NCBI RefSeq assembly: GCF_000389635.1
Contig: NC_021182.1
Location: forward strand, 682,001-746,000
From: Clostridium pasteurianum BC1
Lineage (GTDB): Bacteria > Bacillota > Clostridia > Clostridiales > Clostridiaceae
Reading direction: 5' to 3'
DNA length: 64,000 nucleotides
The notes beneath the pieces are model-generated. The model saw only the letters and a program-made list of their open reading frames with translations, made no database searches and had not been told where the DNA came from. Numbering within the stretch: the first letter of the stretch is position 1; each line of letters opens with the position of its first letter. This document shows, piece after piece, positions 1 to 7,540 of this stretch. Both the position numbers and the translations under genes were made by a program.

Positions 1-1
1 A

Positions 2-394
2 ATGGGTTTTGCTATTTCAATAGGATTACGTTTTCTTCCAGAAATGTTTGAACGTCTATCTATTCTTATGCAGTCAATGGAGGTGAGAGGATATAGTTTT
101 ACTAAGCCGCAGCACTGGTGGGATTTTAATGGCCTGGTGGTGTATGTAAAGCGCCTTGTAACAGCATTGCCACTGATCACAGTTCCTCTTATTGTAGGTT
201 CTCTCCGTGGGACCGATGTTATGGCAATGGTGGCAGACTCCAGGGCCTTTGGAGCCTATAAAACTCGAAGCACCTTTGAGGTTCACCGTACTACTAGTGA
301 GGATAAGATAGCCTGGGCTGCATATGCTTCAATCATAGTAGCAGTATTTTTTATAGCTGCTTTGCATATTGGAAATCGTACTACTTTTGGTTAA
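2..394 (+). CDS. EcfT-like transmembrane transporter component, 3' part only
   Basis: The gene enters from outside the window, so only its last 130 codons are visible; the ATG at base 2 is internal. The protein has hydrophobic helices and two XRX-type coupling motifs, MEVRGY near residue 28 and DSRAFG near residue 80. These are typical of EcfT/CbiQ proteins, which couple ECF ATPases to a substrate-binding S component in the membrane. The substrate cannot be told from this fragment. A strong terminator follows about 120 bases downstream, so this is probably the last gene of its operon. The family call is fairly secure; the specificity is unknown. Confidence 0.8.
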   Translation: MGFAISIGLRFLPEMFERLSILMQSMEVRGYSFTKPQHWWDFNGLVVYVKRLVTALPLITVPLIVGSLRGTDVMAMVADSRAFGAYKTRSTFEVHRTTSEDKIAWAAYASIIVAVFFIAALHIGNRTTFG

Positions 395-512
395 ATATAA
401 TGTTGCTATTTAGAATATTAGAAATTATATAGAGAAAAATAAAGAACCTTTCCAAAAGTTAAAATTGGCAAAGGATCTCTAAAACTGCATTTATAATTAG
501 AGTAAAAATAAT

Positions 513-559
513 AAAAGCACCATGAAATCAATTTAATATAAATTTCATGGTGCTTTTTT
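513..559 (+). terminator. Rho-independent terminator after ecfT
   Basis: A perfect 16-bp stem (513-528 with 542-557, arm AAAAGCACCATGAAAT) is followed by a run of T. It ends the ecfT operon and could also act on the opposite strand. Confidence 0.9.
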
Positions 560-610
560 ATGTACAGCCTTTTTCTTTAGTGAATATTTTTAAGATAGTG
601 ATTCCTTATG

Positions 611-795
611 CGTGAACTACTCTAACTTAAAGAAGTAAGAGCTTCCTGCTTCCTAGAGTTCGTAACCTACACTCTCCACAGGCTTGAAATCCCCTTGCAC
701 CGAGGGTACTGTACGATAATGCTCTGTATACGAGCCTTGAATATTTTACGTAGGGAAGGCATAGCTTGGTTATCGCATTTTCGTATTCTTCCTAC
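611..795 (-). mobile_element. Orphan right end / omega-RNA-like remnant of an IS200/IS605 element
   Basis: Read on the minus strand, this stretch has the layout of the 3' end of a tnpB-carrying IS605 element. It contains CCTGTGGAGAGTGTAGG, then AGGAAGCAGGAAGC, an imperfect 9-bp hairpin (620-628 with 633-641) and a terminal TAGTTCACG. In such elements this region carries the guide-RNA scaffold and the right-end hairpin. No TnpB or TnpA reading frame remains on either side, so it is a relic or a stand-alone RNA. The recognition is by remembered sequence pattern; boundaries are approximate. Confidence 0.7.
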
Positions 796-871
796 AACCA
801 TATATATTCAGTTTACAAAGAGCAACTAGCATTTATATTATACCTAAAATAATAATTATTATACAAATCTG

Positions 872-906
872 ATTAATATAAATGGTATCGAACCATTTAT
901 ATTAAT
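872..906. repeat. Perfect 14-bp inverted repeat
   Basis: The arm ATTAATATAAATGG (872-885) is exactly complementary to 893-906 around a 7-base loop. It abuts the next hairpin downstream, so the two form tandem stem-loops behind the RpiR gene. Confidence 0.75.
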
Positions 907-954
907 GTGCTATCCATCTCCCACCTATAGAGGATTGGAGATGGATAGCACATT
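904..954 (-). terminator. Long stem-loop at the end of the rpiR/PHP operon
   Basis: A perfect 18-bp stem (904-921 with 937-954) lies 8 bases past the RpiR stop codon on the minus strand. There is no clean T-run on the minus strand, so it may be a weak terminator or an mRNA 3'-protecting hairpin. It overlaps the neighbouring inverted repeat by three bases. Confidence 0.7.
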
Positions 955-962
955 AGGTTAAA

Positions 963-1808
963 TTATACTTTCTTAGGTAATAATTTTTCATAGGTATCTC
1001 TCAATTCTTGTAATCTTTTTAATTTATCAAGGGATTTTTTCTCTCGTGCTTTACCTACAGATACAATTATGCTTTCTACTAATGCCAGAGGGGCAAGCAT
1101 AGAATGAAATTCCCACAGCTCACCACGGGCTGTATAAAAGTAAAATGTTGCATTATCAATCATGGAACTTACCATTAAATCTGTAATTAAAACAGTTTTG
1201 CAGCCAATATTTTTAGCAAAATCAAATAAAACCTTTATCTCTGGAGATTCTTGAGTAAAACCAAAAATGATGATTATGTCATTCTTTTTTATATGTATTA
1301 AATCTTCAAATAGTTCATGGCCACTTTTTGTAAGTACTTTCACATCAATGTCAAAACGCTTTAACCTGAACTCCAGCAGAGAAGATAAGCATGCTGAAGA
1401 TGATGAGGCATAAATGTGTAATGTGCTGCATTGATTTATGGCTGTTACCATATTTTGAAAATTATTATTATCTAATCTGTCAACTGTCTGTTTAATATAA
1501 TTTGAACTTGAGAGCATAATATCTGAAATTACTTCATTGTCAGTAATTTTGTCAAAAGCAGTTTTTATTTTATCAGCAGGGGAAAAAGAAGTTTCCTGCT
1601 TCAAAAACTTCTTAAACTCCCTGAAATTCTTAAAATTGATAATTTCCCAAAAGCGAGAGATGGTTGAAATACTTACGTTGCATGCCTCAGCTAAATCCTT
1701 TTCAACCATAAAGGGAACTAAATCCATTTTATTTACAATATAGTTAGCAATTTTTTCGTTATTTTTTGAAAGTTTCTTATCTCTAAAATCTAGGTTTAAA
1801 TTTTCCAT
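963..1808 (-). CDS. RpiR/MurR-family transcriptional regulator
   Basis: A 281-residue cytoplasmic regulator. Residues 1-80 form the RpiR-type helix-turn-helix, with CNVSISTISRFWEIINF as the recognition region. Residues about 125-250 form a SIS sugar-phosphate-binding domain, with a Ser-rich HIYASSSSA loop and an IIIIFGFTQESPE segment. The length is normal for the family. It starts at ATG 1808, 22 bases downstream of the PHP-domain gene on the same strand, so the two are probably cotranscribed. RpiR proteins usually sense phosphosugars and control sugar catabolism; the effector here is unknown. Tandem hairpins follow the stop codon. Confidence 0.88.
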   Translation of the reverse strand: MENLNLDFRDKKLSKNNEKIANYIVNKMDLVPFMVEKDLAEACNVSISTISRFWEIINFKNFREFKKFLKQETSFSPADKIKTAFDKITDNEVISDIMLSSSNYIKQTVDRLDNNNFQNMVTAINQCSTLHIYASSSSACLSSLLEFRLKRFDIDVKVLTKSGHELFEDLIHIKKNDIIIIFGFTQESPEIKVLFDFAKNIGCKTVLITDLMVSSMIDNATFYFYTARGELWEFHSMLAPLALVESIIVSVGKAREKKSLDKLKRLQELRDTYEKLLPKKV

Positions 1809-1830
1809 GAAATTTATCCTTTATCAATTT

Positions 1831-2598
1831 CTAATTATTTGTGCTTTGGGCCTCAAGCTGTGGTTTTAAAAACCCTTTAATTATTCTAGCAGCCTTTACT
1901 TTAATGTTTAAGCAAGGTGAAATAAATATTTCATATCTTCCAGCTTTTATTTCATTTTTTATTTCTGAAATGGTTTCACATTCTTTATCAAATATGGTCA
2001 TAAGGCTGCCTAGCTGGAGATACTGATGAGAATCACTGCCTGTAATTACAGGAATATCACATTTTTTACCTAGCTCCATCACTTTATCTGTCATTTCTTC
2101 AATGCCATATTCAAATAAATCCTTTCCATTCAAATCGAAAGCATTAAACTTCTCAAGTAATTCAGGCTTGATATTGCATAAAGGATCATGTCTGAAAGGA
2201 TGAGCTAATATAATCAGTATATCAGAAGAATCGCATAATTCAAATAGTTTATCAAGTGAAATAAAAGCATCCTTTTCCTCATAACCATTTAAGCCCTCAC
2301 GTATTCTTCTAATATTAACTACATTACCGATAAGTAAAATATGGTAATCACCTGGTATATTTACCTCCATACCTGTAAAGATTTTCAATCCTTCTACATC
2401 ATAATAATCAGATTTATATTCATAATACTCATCCAAAGTATCATATATCATTAAAAAATTAGATGTATTAAAGTGTTCTGTTATAGTAAGAGCTGTAAGT
2501 CCTTGCTCCCTAGCCTCTTTAATAATATCTCTAAAATTATCCATTGAAAAATCAGAGTTTTTAGCCAATTTAACATGTGAGTGAAAGTCAATTTTCAT
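1831..2598 (-). CDS. PHP-domain metal-dependent phosphoesterase
   Basis: The 255-residue protein begins with the metal-binding FHSH motif of PHP phosphoesterases. It continues with ITEHFN near residue 42, LAHPFRHD near residue 130 and a late GSDSH motif near residue 190, all expected metal ligands. PHP proteins hydrolyse phosphate esters, including nucleotide and histidinol phosphates; the substrate here is not evident. It is the first gene of a two-gene minus-strand operon with the RpiR regulator, which suggests a link to sugar-phosphate or glycerol-phosphate metabolism. An AAGGGGG-type ribosome site precedes the ATG. Confidence 0.85.
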   Translation of the reverse strand: MKIDFHSHVKLAKNSDFSMDNFRDIIKEAREQGLTALTITEHFNTSNFLMIYDTLDEYYEYKSDYYDVEGLKIFTGMEVNIPGDYHILLIGNVVNIRRIREGLNGYEEKDAFISLDKLFELCDSSDILIILAHPFRHDPLCNIKPELLEKFNAFDLNGKDLFEYGIEEMTDKVMELGKKCDIPVITGSDSHQYLQLGSLMTIFDKECETISEIKNEIKAGRYEIFISPCLNIKVKAARIIKGFLKPQLEAQSTNN

Positions 2599-2864
2599 AA
2601 TTATCCCCCTTATATAATAGTTTTATAGCTGATTTAATATGAATTGCCAGTGTATAGTTATGATTTTGAGGTGATAGCTTACTTTATGAGCGCCATTAAG
2701 GCATGAAACGGTGCTATCGGAGATTGTATTGATTAGTTGATAAATTTAAAGTTACATTCCAAGATGACATAATAGGCTTGTCATAAGTTTTTATGCAATT
2801 CATTTCCAAATTAACTATATATAAATTATGTTAATTTTACATTAAGATTATGTTTAGTTACGGT
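2599..2864. other. Intergenic region, no gene seen
   Basis: This holds the promoter region of the minus-strand PHP/RpiR operon. A weak hairpin (AGCGCC near 2687 with GGTGCT near 2709) is visible. I see no reading frame. Confidence 0.5.
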
Positions 2865-2902
2865 AAAAAATTATCATGCACTATATACATGATAATTTTT
2901 TT
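2865..2902 (+). terminator. Orphan terminator-like hairpin
   Basis: A 14-bp AT-rich stem (AAAAAATTATCATG at 2865-2878, with its complement at 2888-2901) is followed by T. No plus-strand gene precedes it, so it could end a small RNA or act in the leader of the gene at 3013. Confidence 0.7.
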
Positions 2903-3012
2903 GCACTAATGTCATATTTAAGCTAATCAATGTATATTATTAAATATAATATGTTAATTAATTTCACGGATCAAGGAAGTTTAAGTGTTGCTGATGAAAG
3001 GTGGTGAAAATA

Positions 3013-3513
3013 ATGGGCAAAGAAGTTCTCTGTATATCCCAATCAATACGCTCTAGAATTGAAGAAGTAAACGGTGGTATGAATGTCTTAAAAAGTGATG
3101 TAAAAGATATAAAGGACAATATAAGTATTCTAAAAGATGAAATAAAGAATTTAAAAAATGGTATAAAGGATTCAAAGGGTTATGTAAATGCTGAAGAGGA
3201 TATAAGTACTTTAAAGATCCAATTTAAAACATTAAAAAATGATATAAAAGATTTAAAGGAATATATAAAAGATTTTGAAGAAGACTTGCATTTTTTAAAA
3301 GATGACATGAAAGATCTAAAAAAAAGACAGGAAGATACTAATAAATTTATTCAAAAACTTGAGCCTGAAAATTCTAACAGTTATATTGAAATTATCAGTA
3401 AAATTAAGGACATAAATATTGAATTGGAAGAATTAAAAGAAATTAGAAAAATAACTAAGGAAAATTGTTATGATATAGCAAGATTGAAGTCAGTAAAACA
3501 GCTGGGGGAATAA
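3013..3513 (+). CDS. Coiled-coil protein of unknown function
   Basis: This 166-residue protein is almost entirely heptad-like. It is rich in Lys, Asp, Glu and Leu, with repeated patterns such as LKDDIKDLK and LKDDMKDLKK between residues 15 and 110. It looks like one long coiled coil with no enzyme motif, signal peptide or membrane segment. Start ATG 3013 is chosen because AGGTGGTG sits 8 bases upstream; GTG codons at 3001 and 3004 lie inside that ribosome site. A terminator overlaps the stop codon, so it is transcribed alone. I do not recognise a specific family. Confidence 0.7.
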   Translation: MGKEVLCISQSIRSRIEEVNGGMNVLKSDVKDIKDNISILKDEIKNLKNGIKDSKGYVNAEEDISTLKIQFKTLKNDIKDLKEYIKDFEEDLHFLKDDMKDLKKRQEDTNKFIQKLEPENSNSYIEIISKIKDINIELEELKEIRKITKENCYDIARLKSVKQLGE

Positions 3514-3533
3514 ACTCCAGCTGTTTTATTTAA
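3495..3533 (+). terminator. Terminator overlapping the stop of the coiled-coil gene
   Basis: The stem AAAACAGCTGG (3495-3505) pairs with 3517-3527 and is followed by a T-rich tail. It includes the last codons of the gene. Confidence 0.85.
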
Positions 3534-3624
3534 TGGGCTTGTTACTTAAATATATATTTACAACAAAATGGTTACATTAATATTATCAATAATAAATAAT
3601 TTTTAATTGGGAAGTGAAAATAAC

Positions 3625-4344
3625 ATGGAATTAAGATCTGTAAAGAGAGGCACTGATCCACAGGACAGCAGATGGTTTTCAACAGAAGCTATTCTGAAAC
3701 TTCAAAGGGCTCAGGAAGAATTAGAATGGTTATTAAATAGAGGATATAATAACAAATCAGTGATGAATATGATAGGCAATCATTATCAGTTTTCATTAAG
3801 ACAGAGAAATGCCCTTGTTCGTTCAACTTCATCAAGAGAAAAACGTAATAGTAGAAAAGAGAAATGTGTTACATCAGCTTCCTGTAGGGATAATTGCATA
3901 TACATAGATGGATTTAATCTTATTATTACATTAGAGGTAGCATTGTCAGGGGGGATACTTGTATTATGTAATGATGGTACCATTAGAGATTTAGCTGGAC
4001 TTAGAGGAACTTACAGCATAATTGATAAAACAGATTTTGCACTAAATCTCATAGGAAAAGAATTAAGTAATACTCATATTTCTAAGGCTAAATTTTTTCT
4101 TGATGCCGGTGTTTCTAACTCTGGCAGACTTAAAAAATTTATATTAGAGCATGCAGAAAAATGGAATTTGAGTATGAAAGTAGAACTTATACAGCATGTG
4201 GATTCTTTTTTATATACAAAGGAAAGAGTAGTTACAAGTGACTCTGTAATACTTGATAACTGTGAGAGCTGGATTAATTTTGGAAGGAAAATCATAGAAG
4301 ATTATATAGCTGATGCCAATATAGTAGAGTTGAGTGGTAAGTAG
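3625..4344 (+). CDS. DUF434-family protein
   Basis: A 239-residue cytoplasmic protein that resembles the DUF434/DUF5616 family. It has an N-terminal helical part (WFSTEAILKLQRAQEELEWLLNRGY) followed by a C-terminal nuclease-like alpha/beta part, with YIDGFNLIITLE near residue 96 and KFFLDAGVSNSGR near residue 150. The spaced acidic residues in those motifs are reminiscent of PIN-like folds, but this is inference. Start ATG 3625 follows GGGAAGTG; an upstream TTG at 3607 lies before that site. No partner gene is obvious and the function is unknown. Confidence 0.7.
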   Translation: MELRSVKRGTDPQDSRWFSTEAILKLQRAQEELEWLLNRGYNNKSVMNMIGNHYQFSLRQRNALVRSTSSREKRNSRKEKCVTSASCRDNCIYIDGFNLIITLEVALSGGILVLCNDGTIRDLAGLRGTYSIIDKTDFALNLIGKELSNTHISKAKFFLDAGVSNSGRLKKFILEHAEKWNLSMKVELIQHVDSFLYTKERVVTSDSVILDNCESWINFGRKIIEDYIADANIVELSGK

Positions 4345-4441
4345 AATTCAGTAACAAAAATAGATTATTAATATAGATTTTTTATTCTAAATTGTATATC
4401 ATTATAAGTGTAGAAGTCTGTTTAGAGAGTGAGTGAAAATA

Positions 4442-5134
4442 ATGCTATTTAATAGGAGTAAATCTTATGAAGATATAGAACCTAAGCTAGAAACTAAAAA
4501 GTTAATAATATTAATAAAGAAATTGTTGCCAGATGTTGTATTCAATATGGCAAGCTTGGAGGGAAATCCATTTACCTATCCAGAGGTACAAACTTTACTT
4601 GATGGAATCACTATTGGTGGGCATAAGGTAAGTGATGAACAACAAGTTTATAGAATTAGAAATGGATGGGATTACTTATTTGATATATTAAAACAAAAAT
4701 CAATAACTATTGATATAAATATGTTCAATAGATTTAATGATATAGTTGCTAAAGATGAGGCGCCTATAAGTGGTACCTTTAGAACTGGTCAAGTAAGAAT
4801 AGCAGGTACTGAGTTTATGCCTCCAAAAGCAGAAGAATTAGACAATATTTTTACCAGTGAACTATCTGAATTAATAAAGAGATGCAAAAGTAAAACTGAA
4901 TTAGCTTTTGAAATATTTCTTTGGGGAGCTTTAAATCAATTTTATTATGATGGCAATAAGAGAACTTCAAGGCTTGTTTCCAATGTAGTTTTAATTGCAA
5001 ATGGTCAGGGAATTTTTAATATAAAGGCAAAGGATAAATTGCAGTTTAATACTCTTATGGTAGAGTTCTACAATACAAGAGAAGCAAATAATGTATTTGA
5101 ATTTTTACATAATTATTGTCTGGAAAGATATTAG
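4442..5134 (+). CDS. Fic-domain-like protein with Asn in place of the catalytic His
   Basis: A 230-residue Fic-fold protein. An SLEGN segment at residues 38-42 matches the inhibitory-helix motif carried at the N-terminus of class II Fic proteins. The Fic loop reads NQFYYDGNKRTSR at residues 165-177. The family norm is HxFx(D/E)GNxRxxR, so the catalytic histidine is replaced by Asn165 while the phosphate-binding GNxR part is kept. Fic enzymes usually transfer AMP to protein hydroxyls. Without the His, transfer is doubtful; deAMPylation, binding or another chemistry is possible. ATG 4442 follows a GAGTGA site. It is transcribed in the direction of its neighbours but separated from them. Confidence 0.82.
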   Translation: MLFNRSKSYEDIEPKLETKKLIILIKKLLPDVVFNMASLEGNPFTYPEVQTLLDGITIGGHKVSDEQQVYRIRNGWDYLFDILKQKSITIDINMFNRFNDIVAKDEAPISGTFRTGQVRIAGTEFMPPKAEELDNIFTSELSELIKRCKSKTELAFEIFLWGALNQFYYDGNKRTSRLVSNVVLIANGQGIFNIKAKDKLQFNTLMVEFYNTREANNVFEFLHNYCLERY

Positions 5135-5220
5135 GATTAGTCATCTGAAAAAATAATAAGTAAAATATACTATCATATTTACTATTTATTTTAAGATTTT
5201 TTATTATGAGGAGACAAAAA

Positions 5221-5373
5221 ATGCCACATTTATTAACACCGCTTGTAACAAAAAAATTAACTTTAAGTAATCGTCTTGTTATGCCACCTATGGAAACTGC
5301 TAAATCCAAAGGTGATGGAAAGGTAACTGAGGAACTATTATATTATAATGTAAAAGAATTAAAAATGTATTGA
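5221..5373 (+). pseudogene. N-terminal fragment of an NADH:flavin oxidoreductase (old yellow enzyme family)
   Basis: A ribosome site (GAGGAGAC) and ATG open a 50-codon frame that matches the conserved start of OYE-type enzymes: LLTPLVTKKLTLSNRLVMPP, then METAKSKGDGKVTEELL. It stops at TGA 5371 after about 50 residues, where a normal enzyme has 350 to 650. No continuation is found downstream, so it is a remnant of a larger gene. The translation signals look intact, so a short peptide could still be made. Confidence 0.75.
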
Positions 5374-5441
5374 TAAATAATTGAGATAAGCGTTATGGCA
5401 AGGCGAAAATCTTAAATATGAAATATATAAAGGAGAACAAA

Positions 5442-5816
5442 ATGTTTAGTTATGAAGTAGTTAAAAAAGTTAAATTTGATGCGGCACATTTTATACCAGA
5501 ATACCAGGGAAAGTGTAGAAATATCCATGGACATACCTGGTTCGTAGAAGCAGGGGTAAAGGGAAATAAATTACAGAATGGAATGCTATTTGACTTTACT
5601 ATTCTGAAGAAGGAATTAAAAAATATATGTGATGAATTTGATCATAAATTTTTAAATGAGCTGGAAGAGTTTAAAGAACTTCCGCCTACAGCAGAAAATA
5701 TAGGAAGAGTTATATATGAAAAGATTGAAAATAAGCTTGAGGATGGATTAGAACTTAGCTTTATAAAAGTATTTGAAAATCCAGACTCTTGGGTTATTGT
5801 CACTAAAGATAAGTAG
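5442..5816 (+). CDS. queD: 6-carboxy-5,6,7,8-tetrahydropterin synthase QueD
   Basis: A 124-residue PTPS-family enzyme that converts dihydroneopterin triphosphate to 6-carboxytetrahydropterin in the preQ0/queuosine pathway. Zinc ligands are His16, His29 and His31 (AAHF and HGHTW), and the catalytic Cys25 sits in GKCRNIHGH. Start ATG 5442 lies 7 bases after AAGGAG; an in-frame ATG at 5418 lies before that site and is rejected. The next gene, queE, catalyses the following step, so the pair form a pathway unit even though 135 bases separate them. No queC or queF is in view. Confidence 0.93.
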   Translation: MFSYEVVKKVKFDAAHFIPEYQGKCRNIHGHTWFVEAGVKGNKLQNGMLFDFTILKKELKNICDEFDHKFLNELEEFKELPPTAENIGRVIYEKIENKLEDGLELSFIKVFENPDSWVIVTKDK

Positions 5817-5951
5817 AATTCTTAGATTTATAAGAAGTAGGAGTGTTTTCACTTCTGAAGTTTAGAAGTGGTTATCTAGAGATGTTATGCTGTTTGCTGT
5901 AGCTGCACAATTACAGCAGTCAGCCATAAGACAAATAAGGAGGAATAATCT

Positions 5952-6704
5952 ATGCCGCAAAGGACATATATAAAGGAAATATTTAAGTCTATACAGGGAG
6001 AAGCAGAGTACGTAGGCTATGAGCAGATATTTGTGAGATTTATAGGTTGCAATATAAAATGCAATTATTGCGACACAGATATAGATAGATGCGAAGAAGT
6101 AACTGTATATAAAAATTGGGACTCAAAGGATTATAAAACATTGAGAAATCCACTAGATTCAGCTGGACTTATAAAGATTATAAAGGAGCTTGATGCTGAA
6201 GAAAGGGTTCATTCTATTAGCTTAACAGGTGGAGAGCCCTTAATTAATATAGATTTTTTGAAAGAGTTCTTACCTGAATTTAAGAAAGTCTGCAGCACTA
6301 AAGTATTCCTAGAAACTAATGGAATTTTACATGAAGAGCTTCACAGCATAGCAAAATATGTAGATATTGTTTCTATGGATTTAAAACTGGCAAGCTATTT
6401 AAGAAATAGAGAAAATTTCATACCACAGCACAGTGAATTTCTAAATGAGTGCATAGAAAACAATATAGCAACTTATGTAAAAATAGTTTTAGATGATAAC
6501 TTTAGTTTAGAAGAGTTGAATAATTATCTAGATGTAGTTGAGCCTTATAAGCATAAGGTGAATGTTTATATTCAGCCTATGATGGATGGAGATAAAATGC
6601 TTATAAGCTCTCAAAAGTTAAAACTTGCTTTTGATTGCTGCAGAGAAATAAATATAAATGTAAGGATAATTCCACAGATACATAAGATGCTGTGTTTGAA
6701 TTAG
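5952..6704 (+). CDS. queE: 7-carboxy-7-deazaguanine synthase QueE (radical SAM)
   Basis: A 250-residue radical SAM enzyme with the cluster motif CNIKCNYC (Cys33, Cys37, Cys40), followed by CDTD and the SLTGGEPL motif that contacts SAM. QueE ring-contracts carboxytetrahydropterin to 7-carboxy-7-deazaguanine, the step after QueD. A good AAGGAGGA ribosome site precedes ATG 5952. The gene follows queD on the same strand. A terminator at 6871 closes the unit. Confidence 0.93.
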   Translation: MPQRTYIKEIFKSIQGEAEYVGYEQIFVRFIGCNIKCNYCDTDIDRCEEVTVYKNWDSKDYKTLRNPLDSAGLIKIIKELDAEERVHSISLTGGEPLINIDFLKEFLPEFKKVCSTKVFLETNGILHEELHSIAKYVDIVSMDLKLASYLRNRENFIPQHSEFLNECIENNIATYVKIVLDDNFSLEELNNYLDVVEPYKHKVNVYIQPMMDGDKMLISSQKLKLAFDCCREININVRIIPQIHKMLCLN

Positions 6705-6870
6705 GCAGATGAAAGTTTTAGATGAAAACTGGAAAAGCTATTTTTAATAAGATTACAAGGTATAATCAATTTTAATATTTTATGCATATAGTATATAAGG
6801 GCTTGAGTTAATGTAAAAGTAGATACACAGAAGAATAAATGTTTATAAACTTAAGTAAATTTAACGTTCC

Positions 6871-6901
6871 GCTCTGGTCAGGTGATGATCAGAGCTTTTT
6901 A
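6871..6901 (+). terminator. Terminator downstream of queE
   Basis: GCTCTGGTC (6871-6879) pairs with GATCAGAGC (6888-6896), with one G-U pair, and is followed by TTTTT. It lies 166 bases past the queE stop. Confidence 0.85.
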
Positions 6902-7029
6902 GTAATTAATTTTATTGTACAATAGTATAATTGTTAACAAAGTTTTAGAAAAATTATATACAATTATAGGTAAAAGTTGTATAATTAGGTTAGTTACTAT
7001 TTCATTAAAACATTAATCCTATGAATTTG

Positions 7030-7054
7030 CCGGGATATTATATCCTGGTTTTTT
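7030..7054 (+). terminator. Second, orphan terminator in the queE-nitroreductase gap
   Basis: CCGGGATA (7030-7037) pairs with TATCCTGG (7041-7048) and is followed by six T. No reading frame lies between it and the previous terminator, so a small RNA of about 120 bases could end here. Confidence 0.75.
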
Positions 7055-7363
7055 GTTGTGTAAATAAAGGGATTTTTATTATTAACTAAATATAGTGAGA
7101 GTTAAACATATACTATATTCATAAAAAGTAATAATTAAATTTATCCTAAAGGACAATGATTTTTAAGTATCATAAATACTGATACTTAGAAATCTGTTTA
7201 TGAGATTACATACAATATAAATAAAAATTTAACAATTAGAAAATAATCCATATAATTTATTAACTAATAAGTGGTAGTGATTGACTAAAATATGATAAAA
7301 TAAAAATACATATTGTAGTAAAATATTCTGTTATATTAAGTAGATATTTTATTTTAAGCTGGC

Positions 7364-7485
7364 TTATCCGATGACTAGCCGCTGTAACACCCCACCTTCA
7401 AAAGGTAGAGAAACACCGGCACGTCCCTGGGTAATTCATCTAAACTCAGTTGGAATACAAACTCCAACTGAGTAAGATTCATTGA
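7364..7485 (+). repeat. Structured intergenic repeat, copy R1
   Basis: The element starts TTATCCGATGACTAG and its outer arm pairs with the GG(G/A)TAA that closes the first domain. Internal GAC/GTC and CCG/CGG pairs surround a small hairpin (ACCTT with AAGGT). A second hairpin follows (ACTCAGTTGGA with TCCAACTGAGT) and then the tail AAGATTCATTGA. It lies in sense orientation 55 bases upstream of the nitroreductase ATG. Related copies are at 16960, 21295, 23840, 25752, 29085, 46868 and 46974. I do not recognise the family. Confidence 0.85.
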
Positions 7486-7540
7486 TAAAGAAAATGTAAT
7501 TATATAAATTTAAAAATAAAATTCAAGGAGGGTATGAATT

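Noticed and set aside
3001-3012. GTG start codons upstream of the coiled-coil gene
   Set aside because: They lie inside the AGGTGGTG ribosome site that serves ATG 3013.
5374-5441. preQ1 riboswitch before queD
   Set aside because: The short leader shows no preQ1 pseudoknot pattern and is only about 70 bases long.
7364-7485. R1 as a T-box or known riboswitch
   Set aside because: There is no T-box sequence, no terminator hairpin with a T-run, and no aptamer core that I can match. The targets of the family are also too diverse.
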